A stretch of DNA of 9,210 bases from AR5 sp041497115. Its GTDB lineage: Bacteria; Methylomirabilota; Methylomirabilia; Rokubacteriales; CSP1-6. Shown one piece after another: positions 1 through 6,333 of this stretch (position 1 is its first letter; every line of letters begins with the position of its first letter). The DNA is taken from contig JBGQFW010000143.1 of the NCBI GenBank assembly GCA_041497115.1, positions 1 through 9,210 of the forward strand, in the 5' to 3' direction. A program made the translations under genes and the position numbers. The notes under the pieces are model-generated. The model was not told the origin of the DNA and ran no database searches. It saw nothing but the letters and a program-made list of their open reading frames with translations.

Positions 1-1
1 C

Positions 2-76
2 GCCGCAATGTGGTTCCTCGACCTGGCGGCGGGCGAGGCCGAGCGCCTCCTCGCGCGGGCGCTCCCCCCGAAGTAG
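2..76 (+). CDS. 3' end of an unidentified plus-strand gene
   Basis: This is the last 24 codons of a reading frame that enters from the left edge and stops at TAG (74-76). The visible residues include MWFLDLAAGEAERLLAR and end in ALPPK, an amphipathic, Ala/Leu/Arg-rich helix that would suit a protein C-terminus. The fragment is too short to assign a family. It is the only plus-strand gene I support, and it converges on the minus-strand M24 gene. Support comes from the open frame, GC-rich third positions and the hairpin that begins 8 bases past the stop. It could still be a chance frame. Confidence 0.45.
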   Translation, partial: AAMWFLDLAAGEAERLLARALPPK

Positions 77-83
77 GCGGAGC

Positions 84-109
84 CCCGGCGCCGGCCGGCC
101 GGCCCCGGG
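84..109 (+). terminator. Hairpin just past the plus-strand stop codon, possible terminator
   Basis: Bases 84-88 (CCCGG) pair with 105-109 (CCGGG). After one C-C mismatch (89/104), 90-94 (GCCGG) pairs with 99-103 (CCGGC) around a CCGG loop. The core 90-103 is a perfect palindrome of GGCC units. It begins 8 bases after the stop of the plus-strand gene, where a terminator is expected, but no T tract follows. It may be a Rho-independent-like hairpin, or simply a GC-rich palindrome. Confidence 0.3.
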
Positions 110-201
110 TCGGGTTCTCGCGATGACGAAGGATAGGACGCGCGGGGGGTGCGGCCACGTCTACGAATGCGCCCGCCCGATGGCGCGACGCGGCACGACG
201 G

Positions 202-1374
202 CTAGTCGAGGACCACCAGGCCGCGGTGTGAGCGGTTCATCGCCGTCGCGCCGGTGCGGGCGACGACGACGGTCTCCTTCACGTTGAGGCCGGTCTCGCC
301 GACGACGTAGTACGGCGTCTCCACGCGCAGGACCATCCCCATCTCGAGCGCGGCGCCGCCCGGCGCCAGCCGCGGCGCCTCGGCGGGCTCGAGCCCGATG
401 CCGTAGCCCACGTGATGGCGGTCGAAGCGCGCCAGCCCCGCCTTGCGCGCGGCCGTCACCGCCGCCTCGAACACGGCGCCGCCGCTCGCGCCCGGCCGCA
501 CGGCGTCGAGGGCGGCCTCCAGGCCGGCGTGGATCGCGTCGAACATGCCCTGCTGGCGCTCGGTGGGCTCGCCCATCACCGCCATGCGGGCGACGTCGGA
601 GTGATAGCCCTTCACGCTGCAGCCGAGGTCGAAGCGCACGAGGTCGCCGGCGCGCAGCGCGCGGTCGGTGGGCCAGGGCGCCGGCACCGCGGAGCCGGGG
701 CCGAAGGCGACGATCGTGCAGTACGGGCGCGCGCCCTGCGCGATGATCTCGCGCTCGAAGGCCTCGGCGGCCTCGCGCTCGGTGACGCCGGGCGCCAGCA
801 GCGCCAGCACCACATTGATGGCCTCCTCGGCCACGTGCAGCGCGCGCTGGAGCGCGTCCAGCTCGAACGGGCTCTTCACCTGCCGCGCCGTGGCGAACGC
901 CTCGGAGGCGGACTCGACGGCGTAGCCGCCCAGCGCCTGGCGCACGGCCGCCGCCGCCGGCGACGGGATCAGCGCGTCGTCCAGGCCGAGCCGGCCGGCG
1001 CCCACGCCGAGCCGGCGCAGGACCTCCACCAGCGCCTCGCCGGCGGTCGCCGCGGGCTCGGCCACCAGCGCCGCGAAGTGCCGCGCGGTCTCGCCGCGCG
1101 CCTGCTCGGTGTCGAGGTGGAAGCGGCCGTGGCACGCGAGGTGGTTGAGGTCCACGTCGCCCTCCAGCACCGCCAGCAGGTCGATCGTCGGCACCACGAG
1201 CGCGGTGGCCTCGCGGGTGACGACGGCGTAGGACTCTAACGTTGGGTAGACGCGCCGGGCCAGGCTCGAGAAGCCGGTGACGTAGGTGACGTTGGCCGGC
1301 GAGGCGGCGATGAGCGCGTCGAGCCGGTGGCGCGCCAGCGCGGCGCCGAGGCGCTCGGCCTGGTGCGGGTACAT
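202..1374 (-). CDS. M24-family 'pita-bread' hydrolase (Xaa-Pro peptidase/creatinase-like)
   Basis: The product is a 390-residue protein with the two-domain layout of the M24B/creatinase family. It has an N-terminal creatinase-like domain (about 5-160, with SPANVTYVTGF at 25-35) and a C-terminal pita-bread catalytic domain (about 172-388). The usual ligand positions are visible: D249 in RFDLG, D260 in HSDVAR, E352 in LRVETP and E367 in NVKET. The fourth ligand, normally His in GHGIG, is Tyr324 in HHVGYGIGLE, and the later conserved His is Ala331. Similar Tyr-containing sites are, as I recall, found in ectoine hydrolase (DoeA) and other non-peptidase M24 enzymes. Hydrolysis of a C-N bond in a small amide is therefore more likely than classical prolidase activity. 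The start is ATG, sharing one base with the TGA of the upstream dehydrogenase (TGATG), which suggests coupled translation. There is no signal peptide, so it is cytoplasmic. It is the last gene of the transporter unit. The family call is firm; the substrate is unknown. Confidence 0.9.
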   Translation of the reverse strand: MYPHQAERLGAALARHRLDALIAASPANVTYVTGFSSLARRVYPTLESYAVVTREATALVVPTIDLLAVLEGDVDLNHLACHGRFHLDTEQARGETARHFAALVAEPAATAGEALVEVLRRLGVGAGRLGLDDALIPSPAAAAVRQALGGYAVESASEAFATARQVKSPFELDALQRALHVAEEAINVVLALLAPGVTEREAAEAFEREIIAQGARPYCTIVAFGPGSAVPAPWPTDRALRAGDLVRFDLGCSVKGYHSDVARMAVMGEPTERQQGMFDAIHAGLEAALDAVRPGASGGAVFEAAVTAARKAGLARFDRHHVGYGIGLEPAEAPRLAPGGAALEMGMVLRVETPYYVVGETGLNVKETVVVARTGATAMNRSHRGLVVLD

Positions 1375-2066
1375 CAGATCTGCACGAGCGTGCCGGTCAC
1401 GTGACCCGCGCTCTCGGCGGCGAGGGAGGCGACCGCGTCGGCCACCGCGGTGACCGGCACCCACGTGCGGGGATCCACGTCGGGCATGGCGGCCCGGTTG
1501 GCGGGCGTGTCCATCGTGCTCGGCGCGACCGCGTTGACGGTCACGCCGCCGCCCTTCACCTCCTGCGCGAGCGCCTGCATGAGCGCGATCACGCCCGCCT
1601 TGGCGACGGTATAGCCGATGAACCCGCCGGCGGGCGGCACCACCGCCCGGGAGGCGATCATCACGACGCGGCCGGTGCCGGCCGCCAGCATGTGAGGCAC
1701 GACGGCGCGCGCGGCGGTGAACGCAGAGGTCAGGTTCATGGCGAGCATGCGGTCCCAGGTGGCGCGGTCGGTCTCGACCAGGCCGCCGCCGGCGAAGCCG
1801 CCCACGCCCGTCACCAGCACGTCGATGCGCCGGTGGCGCTCCACGACGGCGGCGGCCAGCCGCCCCATGGCGGCGTCGTCGGTGACGTCGCAGCGCTCGA
1901 GCATGACGCGTTCGCGGGCGGCGGCGTCGAGGGAGGCCTCCAGCCGCTCGCGCTCCTTGTCCACGATCCACGGCACGCACACGACGGCGCCGTCGGCGAG
2001 GAAGCGGTGCACGATCGCCTGGCCGAGCGCCCCGCTGCCGCCGGTGACCAGCGCCACGCGCGCCAC
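1374..2066 (-). CDS. Short-chain dehydrogenase/reductase (SDR), dihydropteridine-reductase-like branch
   Basis: This is a 230-residue classical-size SDR, an NAD(P)-dependent cytoplasmic oxidoreductase. The Rossmann glycine motif TGGSGALG is at residues 8-15, CDVTD at 59-63, and the catalytic tetrad is N111, S139, Y152 and K156, with the normal 13-residue S-to-Y spacing and YTVAK. The usual NNAG motif is replaced by TGVGG (86-90). The segment PSTMDTPANRAAMPDVD (182-198) resembles the region after the active site in quinoid dihydropteridine reductase and related SDRs. The start is GTG, with GGGGGA (2074-2079) 7 bases upstream inside the end of the ParB-like gene. It lies 3 bases after that gene and shares a base with the M24 start, so it is almost certainly co-transcribed with both. 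Cofactor preference and substrate are not clear: no obvious acidic or basic selector stands out after beta-2. Confidence 0.9.
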   Translation of the reverse strand: MARVALVTGGSGALGQAIVHRFLADGAVVCVPWIVDKERERLEASLDAAARERVMLERCDVTDDAAMGRLAAAVVERHRRIDVLVTGVGGFAGGGLVETDRATWDRMLAMNLTSAFTAARAVVPHMLAAGTGRVVMIASRAVVPPAGGFIGYTVAKAGVIALMQALAQEVKGGGVTVNAVAPSTMDTPANRAAMPDVDPRTWVPVTAVADAVASLAAESAGHVTGTLVQI

Positions 2067-2069
2067 GGC

Positions 2070-2981
2070 TCAGTCCCCCGCGGCCGGCGACAGCATGATG
2101 GACGACCGCTGGATCTCGTCGTAGCGCACCTTGGTGACGTCGAAGTCCTCGAGGCTCTCCCGCAATTTCTTGAAGGTCTGCTCGAACGAGGGCAGCGTCT
2201 TGCGCGCGCGGGTGAGCGGCGTGGTGCGGGCGAGCAGATAGTTCTTCACGTAGGGATGGTTGATGCCGCGCTTCTTCACCTTGGCCACCACCTGGGCGAG
2301 CGTCTCGTCGGCCGCGCGCACCAGCTCGGCGCGCTCGCCGCGCTCCTCGAGGCCGCGGCGCAGACCGCCCTTGAGGAACTTGTCCACGCGGCGCAGGATC
2401 GGCGCGAAGGCCCCGCCGGCAAAGCGCTTGTTCTGCTCGTAGAGCAGACCGAGCGTGATGAAGTGCGGCGACTCGAGCTGCAGCGCCCAGTCGTCCTCCG
2501 TCGAGGACGGGTGCTGCTCGGCCAGCGCCCGGTACATCCGGATCACCTCGAGCGACTTCTCCTTGAGGTTGTGGGCTTTCTCGGTGTTGAGCGGCAGCAC
2601 CTGGAACGCCACCTCCGGCTCGACGACCAGGATGGCGGGGAGGTAGTCGGCCTTGAGCTTGTCGAGCGCGACCCGGCGATGGTTGCCGTTGGGGGTCCAG
2701 TACACGCCCGGCTCCGGCGACACGACGAGGATCGGATCGACGAACCGGTCGACGCGCTTCACCGCCTCGGTCAGCCGCTTGACGTGGGTGGGGGAGACGT
2801 CGCGCTGGTAGGGGCTGGAGACGATCTTGGCGCGCGGCAGCAGGCAGAAGAGCTGCCAGTGCTCGCCGACCGGCTCCTGGTAGACGGCCAGGACGTGGCC
2901 CCCGTCGCGCTCGACCTGCTCGGCCAGCGCGCGGGCGGCCTTCGAGGGCTCCTTGGCGGGGTACACCGCGAAGTCTGTCAT
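2070..2981 (-). CDS. ParB/sulfiredoxin-fold domain protein (not a canonical partition ParB)
   Basis: The product has 303 residues. The ParB N-terminal-type domain spans about 44-120: the segment around SPYQRDVSP (55-63), a helix leading to DPILVV (82-87) and the second box as NGNHRRVALDKL (98-109), where chromosomal ParB has GERR. A box resembling the third ParB motif follows (NTEKAHNLKEKSLEVIRMY, 132-150). The rest (about 160-295) is helical and rich in Lys/Arg/Glu. I do not see a convincing KorB/ParB helix-turn-helix, and there is no parA neighbour. The start is ATG with AGGA 7 bases upstream, overlapping the livM stop (TAGGA). It sits between livM and the SDR gene with gaps of 9 and 3 bases, so it belongs to the transporter operon. 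It could be a nucleotide-dependent switch, a regulator or a small-molecule kinase (some ParB/Srx-fold proteins are free-serine kinases). The fold call is firm; the function is open. Confidence 0.82.
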   Translation of the reverse strand: MTDFAVYPAKEPSKAARALAEQVERDGGHVLAVYQEPVGEHWQLFCLLPRAKIVSSPYQRDVSPTHVKRLTEAVKRVDRFVDPILVVSPEPGVYWTPNGNHRRVALDKLKADYLPAILVVEPEVAFQVLPLNTEKAHNLKEKSLEVIRMYRALAEQHPSSTEDDWALQLESPHFITLGLLYEQNKRFAGGAFAPILRRVDKFLKGGLRRGLEERGERAELVRAADETLAQVVAKVKKRGINHPYVKNYLLARTTPLTRARKTLPSFEQTFKKLRESLEDFDVTKVRYDEIQRSSIMLSPAAGD

Positions 2982-2990
2982 GGCCCGATC

Positions 2991-3974
2991 CTACGCCCGC
3001 GCGGTCGCCGGCGCGGGCCGCCGCCGGAAGAGCGCGGCGACGCCGCCGGAGATGCCGGCCGGCAGGAAGATGATGAACACGATCAGCAGGAAGCCGTAGA
3101 TCGTCTCCGCCATGCCGATGAGCTTGAGGCCGAAGGCGATGCGCAGGTACTCCGACAGCGCGATCGTCAGCGCGGTGCCGACGGTGGGGCCGAGCATCGA
3201 GTACATGCCGCCCAGCACGACCGCGAACACGATGCGCAGCGACACGCCGATGCCGGAGAGCGTGTCGGGGTTCACGTAGGCGATGTACTGGGCGTAGGCG
3301 ACGCCGCCCACCGCGGTGAGCGCCGCCGACAGGACGGTGATGGCGATCTTGAAGCGCGTCACGTGGATGCCGATCGAGGCCGCCGCCGTCTCGTCCTCAC
3401 CGATCGCCTCCATCGCCGAGCGCGCCATCGAGCGGTCCAGCCGCGCCCACACCCCGAGGCCGGCCAGCCACAGCCCGAGCGCCGCGTAGTAGAAGACGCG
3501 CTTGTCGGCGAACTGCACGGCGACCAGGCTGTCGGCGCCGGACGGCCGCAGCGACACGCCGAGCGAGCCGCCGGTCCAGTCGCGCTCGGCGATGATCAGC
3601 AGCCGGACCACCTCGCCGACGGCCAGCGTCACCAGCCCGAAATAGTGGCCGACGACGGCGAGGCGCGAGCACGGGTAGGCCACCACCGCGGCCAGCCCGG
3701 CGGTGAGCGCGACGCCGGCGGCCCCCCCGAGCCACGGGCTCCACCCCCAGGCGTTCCACAGCAGCACGGTCGCGTAGGCGCCCACGCCGAGGAAGGCGCC
3801 ATGGCCGAGCGAGACGAGGCCGAAGCGCCCCATCAGCGACCACGCGCCGCCGATGAACGACCAGATCAGGATCTGGATCAGCACGTGCAGGACGTACTGC
3901 TTCATGCCGGCCATCGGGACGAACGGCACCAGCCCCAGCAGGAGCACGGCGGCGGCGGCGAGCGCGCGGCGCAC
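2991..3974 (-). CDS. livM: Liv-type ABC importer permease LivM
   Basis: This is the second inner-membrane permease of a HAAT-family importer, 327 residues from the chosen GTG start and normal length for LivM. Multiple hydrophobic segments cover about 4-20, 27-45, 52-75, 84-100, 112-128, 160-176, 208-232, 244-275 and 288-312. Diagnostic blocks are GRFGLVSLGHGAFLGVGAY (49-67), the cytoplasmic coupling segment AIGEDETAAASIGIH (190-204), and TLSGIGVSLRIVFAVVLGG (238-256). The frame stays open far upstream, but that part is antisense-type shadow of livH. The GTG at 3974, 8 bases past the livH stop, gives the expected N-terminus; ATG at 3914 is an alternative that would lose the first membrane segment. 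The Shine-Dalgarno sequence is weak, fitting coupled translation. The stop lies 9 bases before the ParB-like gene. Confidence 0.9.
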   Translation of the reverse strand: MRRALAAAAVLLLGLVPFVPMAGMKQYVLHVLIQILIWSFIGGAWSLMGRFGLVSLGHGAFLGVGAYATVLLWNAWGWSPWLGGAAGVALTAGLAAVVAYPCSRLAVVGHYFGLVTLAVGEVVRLLIIAERDWTGGSLGVSLRPSGADSLVAVQFADKRVFYYAALGLWLAGLGVWARLDRSMARSAMEAIGEDETAAASIGIHVTRFKIAITVLSAALTAVGGVAYAQYIAYVNPDTLSGIGVSLRIVFAVVLGGMYSMLGPTVGTALTIALSEYLRIAFGLKLIGMAETIYGFLLIVFIIFLPAGISGGVAALFRRRPAPATARA

Positions 3975-3982
3975 GGCCCGGC

Positions 3983-4849
3983 TCAGCCGCGGCGGGCCAG
4001 GATGCCGCCCGGCCGCGCGAAGATCATCACGATGAAGACGACGAAGGCGATGACGTAGCCCATCTCGGTGGACCACACGACGCCGGCGATCGAGATGATC
4101 TCGCTCATGATGAACGAGGCCACGAAGGCGCCCACCATGTTGCCGAGGCCGCCCAGCACGCAGATCATGAACGTCAGCGGCCCGAACTGCCCGCCGAAGA
4201 ACGGATGGACGGAGTACTGGAAGATCAGCAGCGCGCCGGCCAGCCCGGCCATCAGCCCGCCGACCGCCGAGGTCACGATGTAGATCCGCTGCGGGTCGGC
4301 GCCCATCAGCGCCATCGCCTCGCGGTCCTGGGAGACCGCGCGGATCGCGGTGCCGACGAAGGTGCGGGTGAGGAAGAGGTAGAGGCCGATCACCGCCACG
4401 ATCGAGATGGCGAACGGGATGAGGCGCGTGAGGGGGATGAAGATGCCCGCCACCTCCCAGCTCGGCAGCGACAGGCGCACCGACCGGTGGTCGGTCGTCC
4501 ACAGGAACGTGGCGAGCGACTGGAGGAAGAAGAGCAGGCCGCCGGTGGCGAGGAGCTGGTTCACCGGGGCGGTGCCGAGGATCGGGGAGATGATCAGCAA
4601 GTGCACGGCGACGCCGAGCAGCGCGCCGAAGGCGACGCCGGCGAGGCCGCCCGCCCACACCGGCCAGCCGTAGACCTGCACGAGGAAGTACACCAGGTAC
4701 ATGCAGAGCATCACGAGGTCCACGTACGCGATCCACACGATGTCGATGACGCCGAAGATCAGGTTGAGCCCGAGCGCGAGCAGCGCGAGGATGCCGCCCA
4801 GCAGGACGCCGTTGATGGCGGCCTCGGCGAGGAAGATCGGGTCGATCAC
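3983..4849 (-). CDS. livH: Liv-type ABC importer permease LivH
   Basis: This is the first inner-membrane permease of the importer, 288 residues, mostly hydrophobic with about eight membrane segments. Family features are AINGVLLGGILALLALGLN (11-29), LLATGG (99-104), the cytoplasmic EAA-like coupling loop AIRAVSQDREAMALMGAD (168-185), VLGGLGNMVGAFV (231-243) and the typical tail FARPGGI (277-283). Where most LivH proteins have a NFAHG-type segment after GLNLIFGV, this one reads DIVWIAYVDLVMLCMY (36-51). The start is the GTG whose GTGA overlaps the livF TGA by 4 bases. The open frame continues upstream through livF but that part is not LivH-like. It pairs with LivM to form the translocation pore. 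Confidence 0.9.
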   Translation of the reverse strand: MIDPIFLAEAAINGVLLGGILALLALGLNLIFGVIDIVWIAYVDLVMLCMYLVYFLVQVYGWPVWAGGLAGVAFGALLGVAVHLLIISPILGTAPVNQLLATGGLLFFLQSLATFLWTTDHRSVRLSLPSWEVAGIFIPLTRLIPFAISIVAVIGLYLFLTRTFVGTAIRAVSQDREAMALMGADPQRIYIVTSAVGGLMAGLAGALLIFQYSVHPFFGGQFGPLTFMICVLGGLGNMVGAFVASFIMSEIISIAGVVWSTEMGYVIAFVVFIVMIFARPGGILARRG

Positions 4850-5556
4850 AGCCCGACGTACGCCTTGCGCACGAAGTCCTGCTCGCCGAGGTCGGCGGCC
4901 CGCCCCTCCATGCGGATGCGCCCCACCTCGAGCAGGTAGGCGCGGTCCACCAGCTTGAGGACCTGCCGGACGTTCTGCTCGACGACCAGGATGGTGTAAC
5001 CCTCCTCGCGAATGCGGCGGATCAGGTCGAACAGCCGCAGCACCATCACCGGCGCCAGCCCCATCGAGGGCTCGTCGAGCAGGATCAGCCGCGGCCGCGA
5101 CATCAGCGCGCGCCCGAGGGCCAGCATCTGCTGCTCGCCGCCCGACAGGCTGCCCGCCCGCTGGCCGCGCCGCTCGGCGAGCGCGGGGAACAGCGCGAAC
5201 ACGCGCTCGAGGCTGCGCGCGTACTCGCGCCGGGCGGCGGGGAGCCAGGCGCCCATCTTCAGATTCTCGACGACGGTGAGGGTGGGGAAGAGCCGGCGCC
5301 CCTCGGGGACGTGGGCGATGCCGTGGGCGACGATCGCGTGGGCGGGCCGGCCGGCCAGCGCGGCGCCGTCGAAGGTCAGCGTGCCGGCGCGCACCGGCAG
5401 CACGCCGGAGATCACGCGCAGCAGCGTCGTCTTGCCGCTGCCGTTGGGGCCGACGACGGCCACCGCCTCGCCGCGCTCCACGCGCAGGGCGACATCCCAC
5501 AGCGCGGTGAACTGGCCGTACCCCGCGGTGACGCCGGCGAGCTCGAGCAGGCTCAC
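4846..5556 (-). CDS. livF: Liv-type ABC importer ATPase LivF
   Basis: This 236-residue cytoplasmic ATPase subunit is full length for LivF. The nucleotide-binding motifs are intact: Walker A GPNGSGKT (36-43), the Q-loop region VPEGRRLFP (83-91, with Glu in the Q position as usual in LivF), signature LSGGEQQ (137-143), Walker B LILLDEP (157-163) and the switch region VVEQN (191-195). VPEGRRLF, DEPSMGLAP and VEQNV are characteristic of LivF rather than LivG. The GTG start overlaps the livG stop by 4 bases (GTGA), and the gene overlaps livH the same way, so livG-livF-livH are probably translationally coupled. It would pair with LivG as a heterodimer driving the LivH/LivM pore. Confidence 0.95.
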   Translation of the reverse strand: MSLLELAGVTAGYGQFTALWDVALRVERGEAVAVVGPNGSGKTTLLRVISGVLPVRAGTLTFDGAALAGRPAHAIVAHGIAHVPEGRRLFPTLTVVENLKMGAWLPAARREYARSLERVFALFPALAERRGQRAGSLSGGEQQMLALGRALMSRPRLILLDEPSMGLAPVMVLRLFDLIRRIREEGYTILVVEQNVRQVLKLVDRAYLLEVGRIRMEGRAADLGEQDFVRKAYVGL

Positions 5557-6284
5557 GCCAGCACGATCTTCTCGCCGAGGTAGGCCTCGATCACGCGCGG
5601 GTCCTCGGCCACCTCGCGCGGCCGTCCCTCGGCGATCTTCTCGCCGTGGTCGAGCACCACCACGCGGTCCACCACGCGCATGAGCGTGGCCATGATGTGC
5701 TCGACCCAGACGATCGTCACCTCGAGCTCGCCCCGCACCCGGCGCAGCATCTCGGCGGCGCCGGCCATCTCGGCGTGATCGAGGCCGCCCAGGCTCTCGT
5801 CGGCGAGGAGGAGGCGCGGCTCGGTGGCCAGCGCGCGCGCCAGCTCGAGCTTCTTCAGCCCGCCCGCGCCCAGCAGCGCCGGCGACGCCGCCGCGTCGGT
5901 CGGCAGGCCGACCAGGTCGAGGATCTGGACGGCGCGGCGGCGCGCCTCGCGCTCGTTGCTGCGATCACGCGCCCCGTAGTGCGCGGCGACCGCGACGTTC
6001 TCGACGATCGACAGCTTGCGGAACGGGCGGGGGATCTGGAAGGTGCGCGCGACGCCCAGGTGGCAGACGGCGTCCGGCGTGAGGCCGCCGAGCTCGCGCC
6101 CATCGAGGCGGATCGAGCCCGCCGACGGCCGCAGCGCCCCCGAGATGCAGTTGAACGCGGTGGTCTTGCCCGACCCGTTCGGCCCGATGAGCCCGAGGAT
6201 CTCGCCGGCGGTCACCGTGAACGACACATCGTTGAGCGCCGTGAAGCCCCCGAACCGCTTCGTCAGGCCGGCGACGGTCAGCAT
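5553..6284 (-). CDS. livG: Liv-type ABC importer ATPase LivG
   Basis: This is a 243-residue cytoplasmic ATPase. Walker A is GPNGSGKT (34-41), the Q-loop is ARTFQIPRPF (79-88, Q83), Walker B is RLLLADE (157-163) and the H-loop is WVEH (193-196). RTFQ and the fold around FNCISGALRP identify LivG. The ABC signature is degenerate: LGAGGLKKLELARAL (138-152), with Gly139 where LSxGQ has Ser. Walker B ends in DES rather than DEP. The start is ATG, but the preceding bases (GGCTCGTCCCGCCTCG) contain no purine-rich Shine-Dalgarno. The start lies 49 bases after livK, behind a strong hairpin. The gene overlaps livF by 4 bases. Confidence 0.94.
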   Translation of the reverse strand: MLTVAGLTKRFGGFTALNDVSFTVTAGEILGLIGPNGSGKTTAFNCISGALRPSAGSIRLDGRELGGLTPDAVCHLGVARTFQIPRPFRKLSIVENVAVAAHYGARDRSNEREARRRAVQILDLVGLPTDAAASPALLGAGGLKKLELARALATEPRLLLADESLGGLDHAEMAGAAEMLRRVRGELEVTIVWVEHIMATLMRVVDRVVVLDHGEKIAEGRPREVAEDPRVIEAYLGEKIVLA

Positions 6285-6298
6285 CGAGGCGGGACGAG

Positions 6299-6326
6299 CC
6301 AGGGGGCCGCGCCCGCGGCCCCCTGG
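6299..6326 (-). promoter_or_regulatory. Strong intercistronic hairpin between livK and livG
   Basis: Bases 6299-6310 (CCAGGGGGCCGC) pair perfectly with 6315-6326 around a 4-base loop, giving a 12-bp stem with nine or more GC pairs. It starts 8 bases after the livK stop. On the transcribed strand it is followed by CTCGTCCCGCCTCG and then the livG ATG, so there is no U tract and a full intrinsic terminator is unlikely. Inference: it partially terminates transcription or protects the livK 3' end from exonucleases, giving more binding protein than membrane components, as is common in importer operons. Confidence 0.7.
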
Positions 6327-6333
6327 GCGGTCT

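Noticed and set aside
182..202. Possible hairpin just past the M24 stop as a terminator
   Set aside because: Only an imperfect GC-rich self-complementarity is visible, with no continuous stem and no T tract.
123..287. 54-codon plus-strand ORF starting MTKDRTRGGCGHVYEC in the convergent gap
   Set aside because: It has no convincing ribosome binding site, its second half runs antisense through the end of the M24 gene, and it degenerates into Arg/Ser-rich sequence. The Cys pair is not enough to call a small metal-binding protein.
161..1135. Minus-strand open frame overlapping the M24 gene in another frame
   Set aside because: Its translation is an Arg/Ala/Gly-rich shadow, while the other frame carries complete M24 motifs.
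1401..4058. Very long plus-strand open frame of about 885 codons across the SDR, ParB-like and LivM genes
   Set aside because: It is antisense to three well-supported genes. Its translation is His/Arg/Asp/Gly-rich low-complexity with no recognisable domain, which is what GC-rich third positions produce on the opposite strand.
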